Positions 10,832 to 19,376 of a stretch of DNA of 64,000 bases are shown here, in pieces (the first letter of the stretch is position 1; each line of letters starts with the position of its first letter). The position numbers were made by a program, and so were the translations under genes. The stretch is from Micromonospora sp. NBC_01699. Lineage in GTDB: Bacteria > Actinomycetota > Actinomycetes > Mycobacteriales > Micromonosporaceae. Below the pieces are notes generated by a model, which did no database searches, was not told where the DNA came from, and worked only from the letters and a program-made list of their open reading frames with translations. The stretch lies in NCBI RefSeq assembly GCF_036250065.1, contig NZ_CP109199.1, positions 6,200,001 through 6,264,000 on the forward strand, written 5' to 3'.

Positions 10832-12046
10832 TCAGCGTTCCAGCAGCAGGACGGTCACGGCGGCGGCGACCGTGACGACCGCGGTCAGCGCACCGGTGCC
10901 GAGGAAACGCGGCCAGCGCGGGCTCAGCCCGGCGGCCCGACACCGCTCCAGCCAGAGCAGGGTCGCCAGCGACGCCCAGGGCAGCACCAGCGGTCCGGCG
11001 TTGGTGCCGATCAGCAGACCCAGCAACTGGTCGGTGTGGCCGAGTGGGACGACCGCCTCGGCGGCCACGTACGCCGGCAGGTTGTTGATCAGGTTGGCCA
11101 GCACGCCGCCGGTGGCCGCGGACCGCCACACCCCCACCACGCCGGGATCGACCCCGACCAGCACGGCCAGCAGCCGGGACAGGCCGAGCCGGCCGACCGC
11201 GTCGACGATCAGGAACATGCCGCTGACCAGCGCCAGCAACCGCCACGGCACCAGGGCCCAACGCACCTGCGCCCGGTCCCGGACCGCGAACGCCACCAGC
11301 AGCACCACCGCGCCGGCCACCGACACCCCCGCGATCGGCACCCCGACCAGGATGCCCACCACGAACAGCCCGCAGGTGACCGCCGCGACCCGGAACAGCA
11401 CCCGGTCGCGTGGGCGGTAGCGCGGCGGCGGCGAGTACCGCCGGTCCGGGCGCAGCCCCCGACGCCAGTAGCAGAACCACAGGCACGCCGCGGTGGCCGC
11501 CAGCGCGGCCAGCTGGGGCAGCGCCATCCGTTCGGCGAAGCCGAGCACCGGCAGCCCCACCCGGTCGGCGGCGAGCAGGTTGGTCAGGTTCGAGACCGGC
11601 AGCAGCAGGCTCGCCGTGTTCGCCAGCCAGATGGTGGTCATCGCCAGCGGCAGCGGCGCGATGCCGGCGCGGGCCGCGACCGCCAGCATCACCGGGGTGA
11701 GCAGCACAGCGGTGGTGTCCAGGTTGAGGATCATGGTGGTCGACGCGGCCAACGCCACGGCGAGCCCGAACAGCGCCGGATAGCTGCCCCGGGCCACGAT
11801 CGCCATCCGGGCGGCCAGCACGTCGAAGAACTCGGCCCGCGCGGCCAACTCGGCCAGGATCAGCACCGCGAACAGGAAGACCAGGATCGGGGCGATCCGG
11901 CGCAGGGTGGCATCGGCGTCGGCCGCCGGCACCAGCCCGGTGGCGAGCAGCACCAGCCCGAGGCCGAACACACCCAGCGCGAGCCACGCCGACCAGTCCA
12001 GCCGCCGCAGCGGACCCGACCGGCGTACGGCATCCAGCGCGGCCAC
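10832..12046 (-). CDS. ArsB/NhaD-type (SLC13-like) membrane permease
   Basis: This is a polytopic ion transporter of the ArsB/NhaD/citrate (IT) superfamily, 404 residues with about 11 hydrophobic segments. The conserved block AASTTMILNLDTTAVLLTPVML and the NTASLLLPVSNLTNLL block resemble ArsB signatures. The GTG at 12046 follows GGAGG. No arsR, arsC or other arsenic gene is adjacent, so arsenite export is not supported by context, and a cation or organic anion substrate is equally possible. It is convergent with the MFS gene with only 12 bases between the stops. Confidence 0.75.
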   Translation of the reverse strand: MAALDAVRRSGPLRRLDWSAWLALGVFGLGLVLLATGLVPAADADATLRRIAPILVFLFAVLILAELAARAEFFDVLAARMAIVARGSYPALFGLAVALAASTTMILNLDTTAVLLTPVMLAVAARAGIAPLPLAMTTIWLANTASLLLPVSNLTNLLAADRVGLPVLGFAERMALPQLAALAATAACLWFCYWRRGLRPDRRYSPPPRYRPRDRVLFRVAAVTCGLFVVGILVGVPIAGVSVAGAVVLLVAFAVRDRAQVRWALVPWRLLALVSGMFLIVDAVGRLGLSRLLAVLVGVDPGVVGVWRSAATGGVLANLINNLPAYVAAEAVVPLGHTDQLLGLLIGTNAGPLVLPWASLATLLWLERCRAAGLSPRWPRFLGTGALTAVVTVAAAVTVLLLER

Positions 12047-12175
12047 CGTGCCTCCCCCGTCCGCTCACGACCACCCCACCGCCCGTTACCGCTGATCAGC
12101 GGCGCGATGACGATAATCGGGCGGTTGGCGAAACCTGGTGGCGGGGGCGTACGGGTGCGCCCGTAGGCTTGGGCC

Positions 12176-13585
12176 GTGACTGTTCGCGTACGCTTCGCCC
12201 CCTCACCGACCGGCATGTTCCACGTCGGCGGTGCCCGCTCGGCCCTCCAGAACTGGATCTACGCCCGGCAGCAGGGCGGTGTCTTCGTGCTCCGGGTCGA
12301 GGACACCGACGCCGCCCGGAACAGGCCCGAGTGGACCGAGGGCATCCTCTCCGCGCTGGACTGGATCGGCATCGAACGCGGCAGCTACGAGGGCCCGTAC
12401 TTCCAGTCCGCCAACGCCGAGCAGCACCGGGCCGCCGCCCAGAAGCTCTACGGCCTCGGCCGCGCCTACTACTGCGACTGCACCCGTGAGCAGGTCCAGG
12501 CCCGTACGGGTTCGCAGTACCAGGGCTACGACGGCTACCACCGCGACCGCAACCTCGGGCCGGGCGAGGGTCGGGCACTGCGCTTCCGTACGCCGGACGA
12601 GGGCGAGACCGTGGTGGTCGACCTGATCCGGGGCGAGCCGACGTTCGAGAACAAGCTGATCGAGGACTTCGTGATCGCCCGTGGCGACGGCTCGCCGGTC
12701 TTCCTGCTGGCCAACGTCGTGGACGACATGATCATGGAGATCAGTCACGTCATCCGGGCCGAGGAGCACCTGCCGAACACCCCCAAGCAGCAACTGCTCT
12801 GGGAGGCGCTCGGGGTGAAGCCGCCGATCTGGGCACACGTGCCGGTGGTGGTCAACGAGAAGCGGCAGAAACTGTCCAAGCGGCGCGACAAGGTGGCGCT
12901 GGAGGCGTACAAGGACGAGGGCTACCTGGCCTCGGCGATGCGCAACTACCTGATGCTGCTCGGCTGGGCGCCGTCCGGCGACCGGGAGATCGTGGCATGG
13001 TCGGTGATCGAGTCGGAGTTCCGGCTGGAGGAGGTCAACCCCTCCCCCGCGTTCTTCGACGAGAAGAAGCTGCGCGCCTTCAACGGCGACTACATCCGCG
13101 CCCTGCCGGTCGAGGAGTTCATCGCCGCCTGCACCCCGTGGCTGACCGGCACCGACACCATCGCCCCGCCGCCGTGGCAGCCGGACGAGTTCGACCCGGA
13201 CGCGTTCGCGGCCGTCGCCGCGCTGGCCCAGACCCGGATCGCGGTCATGAGCGAGATCGTGCCGAACGTCGACTTCCTCTTCCTGGCCAGCCCGCTGGTG
13301 GACGAGGCGGCCTGGGCCAAGACGATGAAGGAGGGCGCGGCCGAGCTGCTCGACGCCGCGATCGTCGCCTTCGAGGCGCTGGAGACGTGGGACACCGACC
13401 CGCTCAAGACGACCCTGGAGCAGGTCGGCGCGGAGCGTGGGCTCAAGCTCGGCAAGACCCAGGCCCCGGTACGGGTCGCGGTGACCGGTCGTACGGTCGG
13501 GCTGCCGCTGTTCGAGTCGCTGGTTGTGCTGGGGCGTGAGCGTACGCTCGCTCGGCTGCGGGCTGCTCGGGTGCGGCTGCCCTGA
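12176..13585 (+). CDS. gltX: Glutamyl-tRNA synthetase
   Basis: This enzyme charges tRNA-Glu, and in actinobacteria usually also tRNA-Gln for later amidation by GatCAB. The GTG at 12176 gives 469 residues, typical for the class I enzyme. The HIGH-equivalent is [19 protein letters not shown] near residues 9-27. The KMSKS-equivalent is [12 protein letters not shown] near 232. The tRNA-binding helical C-terminus is complete ([18 protein letters not shown], then [19 protein letters not shown]). It has its own promoter region, divergent from the ArsB-like gene, and no tRNA gene was seen alongside. Confidence 0.96.
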   Translation: MTVRVRFAPSPTGMFHVGGARSALQNWIYARQQGGVFVLRVEDTDAARNRPEWTEGILSALDWIGIERGSYEGPYFQSANAEQHRAAAQKLYGLGRAYYCDCTREQVQARTGSQYQGYDGYHRDRNLGPGEGRALRFRTPDEGETVVVDLIRGEPTFENKLIEDFVIARGDGSPVFLLANVVDDMIMEISHVIRAEEHLPNTPKQQLLWEALGVKPPIWAHVPVVVNEKRQKLSKRRDKVALEAYKDEGYLASAMRNYLMLLGWAPSGDREIVAWSVIESEFRLEEVNPSPAFFDEKKLRAFNGDYIRALPVEEFIAACTPWLTGTDTIAPPPWQPDEFDPDAFAAVAALAQTRIAVMSEIVPNVDFLFLASPLVDEAAWAKTMKEGAAELLDAAIVAFEALETWDTDPLKTTLEQVGAERGLKLGKTQAPVRVAVTGRTVGLPLFESLVVLGRERTLARLRAARVRLP

Positions 13586-13597
13586 GGCTTTTGGGGT

Positions 13598-13659
13598 GGG
13601 GCCCGCCGTGCCGGCGAGGGCCGTCAGGCTTGATCCCCTCGCCGGTCACGGCGGGCCCC
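13598..13659. terminator. Terminator hairpin after gltX
   Basis: A long GC-rich inverted repeat (13598-13619 with 13637-13659) has outer arms GGGGCCCGCCGTG / CACGGCGGGCCCC, an inner CGGCGAGG / CCTCGCCG stem, and a loop of about 17 bases. It lies between the convergent gltX and copC-like genes. Confidence 0.75.
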
Positions 13660-13708
13660 GCCCCCGTGCTCGGCAGCGTTGGGCCGCTTCAGGGGTTGGG
13701 TTCGGTGG

Positions 13709-14311
13709 TCAGGTGGACTGGGAGCGGCGGCGGAGCAGTAGGGCTGCGGTCAGGGCGGCCAGCAGTAGGACGGCGGCGCCGACGGCCCAGGGCCAGCGGG
13801 CGGAGCCGCCCTGGTCGTCCGTGTCGGTGCCGGCGACCGAGGTGAGGTCGGGTCCGGCTGTTGACGGGGACGGCGTTGGTGCCGCCGTGGTCGGGGGTGT
13901 GGACGGGGTTGGTGCGGCGCTCGGGGTGGTGCCTACGGTGAGGGTGAAGCGGATGCGGCCCTTGATCGGGTGTCCGTCGCTGGACGGAAGCTCGTACCCG
14001 ACGGTGTAGAGACCGGCCGGTCCGGGCCGGAAGCCGACCGTGACCTTGGAGCCGGAAAAGGTCGGTTCGGCACTTGCAGCCGAAACGTTATCCGGCCCGA
14101 CCAGGGTGATTTTCGTGGCCCGTGGGTCGAGTCGGGCCAGGAAGCTCAGGGTCACCCGGGCCGGCGCCCGGTCCAGACTGACCCCGTCCTTCGGATCGCT
14201 GCTGGTCAGCGAGTTGTGTGCGGCGGCCGGCGTGGCCGTCAGCAGTACGCAGGCAACACCGGCGATGGCGCCCAGTAGCAGGCCCGTCGCCCGGATGAAT
14301 TTGCCCCCCAT
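13709..14311 (-). CDS. CopC-domain protein with C-terminal membrane anchor
   Basis: This is an exported CopC-like protein of 200 residues. A signal peptide of about 31 residues ends in ATPAAA, leaving a mature His-first N-terminus (HNSLTSSDPKDGVSL) as in copper-binding CopC proteins. A second His lies in SSDGHPIKGRIRF. A Pro/Thr/Ser-rich linker follows (about residues 128-160) and then one membrane helix (AVGAAVLLLAALTAALLL) with an Arg-rich tail. The ATG at 14311 follows GGAGG. Copper binding is inferred from the family. No CopD or YcnI neighbour is present, although such partners are common. Confidence 0.85.
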   Translation of the reverse strand: MGGKFIRATGLLLGAIAGVACVLLTATPAAAHNSLTSSDPKDGVSLDRAPARVTLSFLARLDPRATKITLVGPDNVSAASAEPTFSGSKVTVGFRPGPAGLYTVGYELPSSDGHPIKGRIRFTLTVGTTPSAAPTPSTPPTTAAPTPSPSTAGPDLTSVAGTDTDDQGGSARWPWAVGAAVLLLAALTAALLLRRRSQST

Positions 14312-14541
14312 GGAGTCCTCCGCGAAGATACGATTCGGCCACCGATCAACGGCTCGTCACTAAGTCGACCCTAGATCGCAGATAGTTCCAAATACTGCTC
14401 GAACAGGTGCAACCGAGCGGCGTTCTGCGGAGTCTGTGTAGTGAGCGCGACGAACCTGCCCCGGCAGCAGACCGCACTCCGATCAACCCAGTGCGTGACC
14501 TGCATCAAGGCCATCCATCGAACGGGGCGAGGAGGTCAGCG

Positions 14542-15198
14542 ATGATCAGAGGGAAGAAGCACCGACCAACGCTCGTCGTCGCGCTGCTGATCGCGATGGT
14601 CTCCTGGCTCGGTCTGGCCGCCACCCCCGCGTCCGCCGCACCGCCGCCCGCCGCCCCGAACTCGGTCACCATCACCGGTGACGGGGTCGCCGCACCGCTG
14701 ATCATCCGCGCCGAGGGCGACCAGGAGATCTTCGCCGCCGTGCTCGACCAGGTCGGCTGGCTGCGGGGCACCGGTCAGACCAGTTCCCCGGCCGCCGGCG
14801 ACCTCGGCCCGAAGTTCGTCGTGACGGTGCTGATCGACGACGCGCCGAAGCAGGCGTACGACCTCTATCCGCTGGCCAAGGGCGGGCCCCGGGCGTTCCG
14901 CCCGGCGAAGCAGCCGGACGGCGGCAGGGTCGCCCCGGCCTGGTTCTTCGGCCGGCTCTCGATGTCGGAGACGTTGCAGGCCGCCGGGGTGCCACTGCCG
15001 GCCCAGACCAATGTGGTCAACGGCGGCATCGGCGGCGGCGAGCGGGTGATCCGGGAGGACTCGCTGACCCCGGGCAAGGACCTCGGCCAGATGCTCACCG
15101 ACCTGCGCGGCCTGCTGCTGCTCAACGGTGCCGTGGTGGTCGCGATCACGATCTGCCTGGCCGGCATCGCGCTGCTGGTCCGCCGCCGCACCCGTTAG
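14542..15198 (+). CDS. Secreted membrane-anchored protein of unknown function
   Basis: I do not recognise a family. The ATG at 14542 follows GAGGAGG. The 218-residue product has a signal peptide ending in TPASAA, an extracytoplasmic domain of about 150 residues, and one C-terminal helix (GAVVVAITICLAGIALLV) followed by RRRTR, so it should face outward and be anchored by its C-terminus. The domain contains FVVTVLIDDAPKQAYDLYPL and a Gly-rich GGIGGGERV. It is divergent from the CopC-domain gene, which has a similar C-terminal anchor and tail. The two may share a promoter region, but no functional link can be shown. Confidence 0.8.
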   Translation: MIRGKKHRPTLVVALLIAMVSWLGLAATPASAAPPPAAPNSVTITGDGVAAPLIIRAEGDQEIFAAVLDQVGWLRGTGQTSSPAAGDLGPKFVVTVLIDDAPKQAYDLYPLAKGGPRAFRPAKQPDGGRVAPAWFFGRLSMSETLQAAGVPLPAQTNVVNGGIGGGERVIREDSLTPGKDLGQMLTDLRGLLLLNGAVVVAITICLAGIALLVRRRTR

Positions 15199-15214
15199 GG
15201 CCAGTCGCGCAACC

Positions 15215-15742
15215 TCAGCACCACCGGTCCGGGGGTCGCTGCCGCCGGTCGCCGCGTACCCGTGGCCGGACCGCGCCGTGCCGGTGTCCGCCGGCCCAAC
15301 CGGGTCGGTCCGGCTGGCAGGACGGCGCCCGGTGCAGGTCGCCACCGACCTGGTCGGTCACATCCGCCGGGTCGGTCTCGTCGGTGGTCGCACCGGTGGT
15401 GCCGGAGGTCCCGGCCGGCTCGGCGGTCCGCTGCACCGGCTCGGCGGTCCGCTGTCGGGGCACCAGGGCGCCGACCACCACCTCGACCACACCGTCGTCG
15501 GCCAGCGGCTCCGGGATCGGCGCGCCGATCGGTCCCACGCTGGCCGCCGCGGTCAACGCCGGGCCCGCCCCGGTCGAGCCGGAGCCGGCCACACCGGGTC
15601 CCATCTCGGCCCCGGCCGGCACCGCCCCGCATACCCAACGCATCGACTTGCCCGTGAAGGAAGTCGACTGCTCGTCCTGGTCGCCCCGGAACAGCGGCTG
15701 ATCGCCGCGGGCGCGGCCATGCTCGGCCTCCCCGTGCGCCAT
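15215..15742 (-). CDS. Hypothetical protein
   Basis: This is an unnamed protein of 175 residues. The frame has strongly G/C-biased third codon positions throughout, which supports real coding on this strand. The ATG at 15742 follows an AGGAGG four bases upstream. The product starts MAHGEAEHGRARGDQPLF. It has a central Ala/Gly/Pro-rich stretch (AGPALTAAASVGPIGAPIP), an acidic hydrophobic segment (LADDGVVEVVVGALV) and a repeated RTAEPVQRTAEP. There is no signal peptide or clear membrane helix. It is convergent with the secreted protein just upstream (16-bp gap). The C-terminal 40 residues are Arg/Pro-rich and could hide a frameshift. Confidence 0.55.
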   Translation of the reverse strand: MAHGEAEHGRARGDQPLFRGDQDEQSTSFTGKSMRWVCGAVPAGAEMGPGVAGSGSTGAGPALTAAASVGPIGAPIPEPLADDGVVEVVVGALVPRQRTAEPVQRTAEPAGTSGTTGATTDETDPADVTDQVGGDLHRAPSCQPDRPGWAGGHRHGAVRPRVRGDRRQRPPDRWC

Positions 15743-16134
15743 CCGGCCTCCTCTTGCTCTTTGTCGCCGTCGCCGTGTGGGCGGTCCCCCGGACGGCCCA
15801 GCTCGTCGGTGGTGGTGACCATCGCGGGACTGTGGCATGCCGTACCAGGCACTCTCACCGTACTGGCCTGGGCTGACGGGTCCGACGCCGCCGTGGTTGG
15901 AGATCGAATGGCGCTGCGGAGCGGGCCCGGCTGCGCGTCGTGTCCCGGTTCGGCAGAATCTCCCGCTGACCGGTCGTACGGCGCTGTACGGCCATCCGTC
16001 GATCCCACCACACCGCCGGGCCGTTGCCATCCGACGAATCGATGACGCGTACGGGCCACGGCTCCGTCAATCGACGGAGGGACATCCCATGATCACGAAG
16101 AGTCCGGCCGGGCCGGAGCCGGATTCCGCCCCGG
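15743..16134. other. Intergenic region without a convincing gene
   Basis: This is 392 bp upstream of the hypothetical protein and downstream of the PAP2 gene, both read leftward. Short frames on both strands lack codon bias. One rightward ATG at 16090 follows a good GGAGGG, but its frame runs antisense into the PAP2 gene and encodes only low-complexity Arg/Pro sequence. I see nothing else firm here. Confidence 0.5.
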
Positions 16135-16797
16135 TCAGCGGGGCGTCCGATTCGCGGCCGGCACGGGGACCGGCCGGCGGGGCACGAGGCGGTCCACGGC
16201 GTACGTCACCGGGGGGACCACGGCCAGCGCGAGCAGCCAGCCACCGAGCACGTCGGCCGGCCAGTGGGCCAGCAGCGCCAGCCGGGTCAGTCCGATGAAG
16301 ATCGCGAAGGCCGCCGCGAGCGCGACCGCGACGATCCGCCCGGTCCGCGCCAGCCGGGGCCAGAGCAGCAGTACGGCCAGCAGCGCCGCCGCGCTCGCGT
16401 TGCTGGTGTGCCCACTGGGGAAGCCGTTGCTGTGCACCACGACGAAGCCGTCCACCGGGCGGGGGTGGTGCACCCACAGGTGCATCAGGCTCCACAGCAC
16501 CGGCACCAGCACGGTGACCGCGGCACAGCAGGCCGCGAACCGGCGCTCACCGGAGGCCAGCAGACCGGTGGTGATCACCGCGCCGGCGATCAGGAACGGG
16601 ATCGTGGCGGCCACGTCGGTGGCCAGCCGCAGCGCCGTGACCAGGGTGGGGCGCTGGTCGCCGTACCCCCGGAAGGCGTCGCTGACCGCGGCGTCGAAGC
16701 CGTCCAGCGGCGCCCAGCCACCGACCACCAGTCCGAACAGGGCCAGGAAGGCGACCAGCGCGAGCAGCGGCAGCGCGACCGGCGGGCGGGCGATCAT
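16135..16797 (-). CDS. PAP2-family membrane phosphatase
   Basis: This is a type 2 phosphatidic acid phosphatase-like membrane protein of 220 residues, probably dephosphorylating a lipid phosphate such as undecaprenyl or phosphatidyl phosphates at the outer membrane face. The three PAP2 motifs are visible: HHPRPVDG, PSGHTSN, and LALLAHWPADVLGGW with the catalytic His. About six hydrophobic segments are present. The ATG at 16797 is the best start, since the frame stays open far upstream but only as the antisense of the neighbouring regulator. It is divergent from the FasR-like gene with a 69-bp gap. Confidence 0.88.
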   Translation of the reverse strand: MIARPPVALPLLALVAFLALFGLVVGGWAPLDGFDAAVSDAFRGYGDQRPTLVTALRLATDVAATIPFLIAGAVITTGLLASGERRFAACCAAVTVLVPVLWSLMHLWVHHPRPVDGFVVVHSNGFPSGHTSNASAAALLAVLLLWPRLARTGRIVAVALAAAFAIFIGLTRLALLAHWPADVLGGWLLALAVVPPVTYAVDRLVPRRPVPVPAANRTPR

Positions 16798-16866
16798 CCC
16801 AGCATGATGGCACGCCCGCCCCGCCCCGAACGGCCGACGTACGGGCCGGCGTGACAGGGTGACGGG

Positions 16867-18096
16867 GTGACCGAGGCGGATGGTGGGGAGCTGGCCGCCA
16901 CCCTGCGTCGGATCGAACGCGCGGCGGGCACCCTGGCCACCGCGAGCATGGCCCGGATGGACGAGACCCTGCCCTGGTTCCGGGGACTGCCGGCCGAACA
17001 GCGGGCCTGGGTCATGCTGGTCGCGCAGTCCGGCGTCAGCTCCCTGGTCGAGTGGCTGCGCCATGGCGGTGGCGCCCGGGAGAACCCGCAGGAGGTCTCC
17101 GACGAGGTGTTCGCCTCGGCGCCCCGGGCGCTGGCCCGGTCGATCAGCCTGCAACAGACCGTCGCCCTGATCAAGGTGACCATCGACGTGGTCGAGGAGC
17201 AGGTGCCGGAGCTGGCCGCGCCCGGCGAGGAGCAACTGCTCCGCGAGGTGGTGCTGAAGTTCTCCCGCGAGATCGCGTTCGCCGCCGCCCGGGTGTACGC
17301 GCGGGCCGCCGAGACGCGCGGCGCCTGGGATGCCAGGTTGCAGGCCCTGCTGGTGGATGCCCTGCTGCGCGGCGACTCGTCCGACGTGTTGGCCAGCCGG
17401 GCGGCGGCGCTCGGCTGGGCGGACGCCCCGCCGGTGTCGGTCGCGGTCGGCCGCTCCCCCGGCGGCGAGGTGGCGGCGGTGTTGCACACCCTCTACCGGG
17501 CGGCCCGGCGGATCGGGGTGGAGACGATCGGCGGCGTGCACGGGGACCGGCTGGTGCTGGTCCTCGGCGGGGCGGTGGACCCGCTGGCGGCGACCGGGCG
17601 GCTGCTCGGCGGCTTCGGTGACGGCCCGGTGGTGGTCGGCCCGGCCGTGCCGAGCCTGGACGAGGCGACCGACTCGGCCCGCGCCGCGCTGTCCGGGTTC
17701 CGGGCGGCTCCGGCGTGGCCCGGCGCGCCGCGCCCGGTGGCCGCGGTCGACCTGCTGCCGGAGCGGGCCCTCGCGGGCGACTCGGAGGCCCGGCGCGGGC
17801 TGCGGCAGGGCGTGTACGCGCCGCTGGTCCGGGCCGGCGGTGAGTTGTTGGAGACGATGGACGCCTTCTTCGCCGCCGGTGGGGTGCTGGAGAGCGCGGC
17901 CCGCGCGCTGTTCGTCCATCCGAACACGGTGCGTTACCGGCTGCGCCGGATCGCCGACGTGACCGGGTTCTCGCCACTGACCCCGCGGGACGCGTTCGCG
18001 TTGCGGATGGCGCTGACGATCGGCCGGTTGGACCCGGCCGCACCCGGCTTCGGCGGACCCGGACATGAACGACCGTTTACCACAAAGGGTTCATAA
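16867..18096 (+). CDS. fasR: PucR-family transcriptional regulator, FasR-like
   Basis: This is a 409-residue regulator with a C-terminal PucR helix-turn-helix (AARALFVHPNTVRYRLRRIADVTG, about residues 345-368) and an N-terminal sensory region of about 330 residues. In Streptomyces coelicolor, FasR is a protein of this architecture encoded directly upstream of fabD-fabH-acpP-fabF and activates that operon. Here the same gene order is seen, so FasR is a strong assignment by synteny. The GTG at 16867 is the likely start. Long-chain acyl-CoA control of the homologues is established knowledge; ligand binding here is inferred. The gene lies 107 bp upstream of fabD, and that gap holds the palindrome listed next. 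Confidence 0.85.
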   Translation: MTEADGGELAATLRRIERAAGTLATASMARMDETLPWFRGLPAEQRAWVMLVAQSGVSSLVEWLRHGGGARENPQEVSDEVFASAPRALARSISLQQTVALIKVTIDVVEEQVPELAAPGEEQLLREVVLKFSREIAFAAARVYARAAETRGAWDARLQALLVDALLRGDSSDVLASRAAALGWADAPPVSVAVGRSPGGEVAAVLHTLYRAARRIGVETIGGVHGDRLVLVLGGAVDPLAATGRLLGGFGDGPVVVGPAVPSLDEATDSARAALSGFRAAPAWPGAPRPVAAVDLLPERALAGDSEARRGLRQGVYAPLVRAGGELLETMDAFFAAGGVLESAARALFVHPNTVRYRLRRIADVTGFSPLTPRDAFALRMALTIGRLDPAAPGFGGPGHERPFTTKGS

Positions 18097-18112
18097 CCTG
18101 CATCACCACCAC

Positions 18113-18141
18113 CGATCTTTGTAGGAACCCCACAAAGGTCG
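18113..18141. promoter_or_regulatory. Probable FasR operator upstream of fabD
   Basis: The inverted repeat CGATCTTTGT (18113-18122) / ACAAAGGTCG (18132-18141) is complementary at 9 of 10 positions with a 9-bp spacer. An additional ACAAAGG half-site lies at about 18082. Its position between fasR and fabD suggests it is the binding site of the adjacent regulator. Confidence 0.7.
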
Positions 18142-18153
18142 TAGTGTGGTTTG

Positions 18154-18171
18154 GTGGCTTGCGGCAAGCAC
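18154..18171. promoter_or_regulatory. Dyad resembling the rifamycin-associated element, in fabD promoter
   Basis: The sequence GTGGCTTGCGGCAAGCAC contains the dyad GCTTGC-G-GCAAGC. From memory, the rifamycin-associated element of actinobacteria is GGGGCTTGCGGCAAGGCCC, which shares the 13-base core GGCTTGCGGCAAG. It lies 32 bases before the fabD start codon. The function here is unproven. Confidence 0.4.
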
Positions 18172-18203
18172 GTGACCGACCAGTATCCAGCAGAGTCATA
18201 ACC

Positions 18204-19376
18204 GTGCTCGCCGTACTCTCGCCTGGCCAGGGCTCACAGAAGCCCGGCTTCCTCACTCCCTGGCTCGACCTGACCGGCACGGAGGCGCGACTGCGCTGGT
18301 GGTCCGCACTCGCCGGAGTGGACCTCGTCCACCTCGGCACCACCGCCGACGCGGACGAGATCAAGGACACCGCGCGCACCCAGCCGCTGCTGGTCGCCGC
18401 CGCGCTGCTCGCCGCCGAACACCTCCCGATGTACGACGTCAGCCTCACCGCCGGCCACAGCGTCGGCGAACTGGGTGCCGCCGCCCTGGCCGGCGTACTG
18501 CCCGCCGAGGCCGCCATCACCCTGGCCGGCGTACGCGGCCGGGAGATGGCCGCCGCCTGCGCGCTCGAACCGACCGGTATGGCCGCCCTGCTCGGCGGCG
18601 ACCCGGAACAGGTCATCGCCGCGATCGAGGCCCACGGCCTCTACCCGGCCAATCTCAACGGCGCCGGCCAGATCGTCGCCGCCGGTGCCGTCGACCGGCT
18701 GGAGAAGCTCGCCGCCGAGCCGCCGGCCGGATCCCGGGTACGCCTGCTCCAGGTCGCCGGCGCCTTCCACAGCCCGTACATGGCCCCGGCCGAGCAGGCG
18801 CTCGCCGGCATCGCCGCCGGCATCGTGCCGACCGACCCGGTCCGGCTGCTGCTGTCCAACCTCGACGGCGCCGCCGTCAACCACGGTCGGGACATGCTCC
18901 AGCGGCTGGTCCGGCAGGTGACCGCCCCGGTGCGCTGGGACCTGTGCATGGCCACCCTGGCCGACCTCGGCGTCACCGGCGTGATCGAACTTCCGCCGGC
19001 CGGCACCCTCGCCGGGCTGGTCAAGCGCGAGCTCAAGGCCACCGGGGTGCCGGAGATCGTCACCCTCAACACCCCCGACGACCTGCCCGCCGCCCGCGAC
19101 CTGATCGCGCGGCATGGGATGGCTCCCAGTCACGAACCCACCATGCAGTTCCGGGTGGTGGTCGCGCCGAGCGCGGGTACGTTCGTACCCGCCGTCGACC
19201 TCAACGAGGGCGACACGATCAAGTCCGGGCAGTCCATCGGCCACGTCACCAGCCGGCAGGGGCCGACCGAGGTGGCCGCGCACTGCTCCGGAGTGCTCAC
19301 CGAATGGCTGGCCTCACCCGACGACCCGGTCGCCCCGGGCCAACCCCTCGCCCGCATCGGAGGACACCTTTCATGA
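18204..19376 (+). CDS. fabD: Malonyl-CoA:ACP transacylase with C-terminal biotinyl/lipoyl-like domain
   Basis: This enzyme loads malonyl groups onto ACP for fatty acid elongation. The GTG at 18204 gives 390 residues, longer than the usual 300-315. The transacylase part (1-310) has LSPGQGSQKPGF, the nucleophile Ser86 in TAGHSVGE, and His189 in GAFHSPYM. Residues 314-388 form an extra domain that reads like a biotinyl carrier: VVVAPSAGTFVP, then EGDTIKSGQSIGHV, CSGVLTEW and PVAPGQPLARIGG. The expected MKM hairpin is replaced by R351-Q352-G353, so the modified Lys is missing. It is the first gene of the fab operon, and its stop overlaps the fabH start. Confidence 0.92.
   Translation: MLAVLSPGQGSQKPGFLTPWLDLTGTEARLRWWSALAGVDLVHLGTTADADEIKDTARTQPLLVAAALLAAEHLPMYDVSLTAGHSVGELGAAALAGVLPAEAAITLAGVRGREMAAACALEPTGMAALLGGDPEQVIAAIEAHGLYPANLNGAGQIVAAGAVDRLEKLAAEPPAGSRVRLLQVAGAFHSPYMAPAEQALAGIAAGIVPTDPVRLLLSNLDGAAVNHGRDMLQRLVRQVTAPVRWDLCMATLADLGVTGVIELPPAGTLAGLVKRELKATGVPEIVTLNTPDDLPAARDLIARHGMAPSHEPTMQFRVVVAPSAGTFVPAVDLNEGDTIKSGQSIGHVTSRQGPTEVAAHCSGVLTEWLASPDDPVAPGQPLARIGGHLS

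Noticed and set aside
10832-12046. Arsenic resistance locus
   Set aside because: The permease is ArsB-like but no arsR, arsC or acr3 partner is adjacent.
11036-12166. Long rightward Gln/His/Arg-rich frame
   Set aside because: Antisense of the ArsB-like permease gene; composition is typical of a GC-rich shadow frame.
12096-12175. tRNA gene next to gltX
   Set aside because: I looked for a cloverleaf near gltX and found no acceptor or T-loop consensus.
16090-16298. Rightward frame with a good ribosome binding site (GGAGGG then ATG)
   Set aside because: It runs antisense into the clear PAP2 gene and encodes only Pro/Ala/Arg-rich low complexity.
16798-18066. Long leftward open frame upstream of and joined to the PAP2 frame
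   Set aside because: It is the antisense shadow of the FasR-like gene; the translation is Arg/Gln/Gly-rich with no domain, and PAP2 homology begins at 16797.
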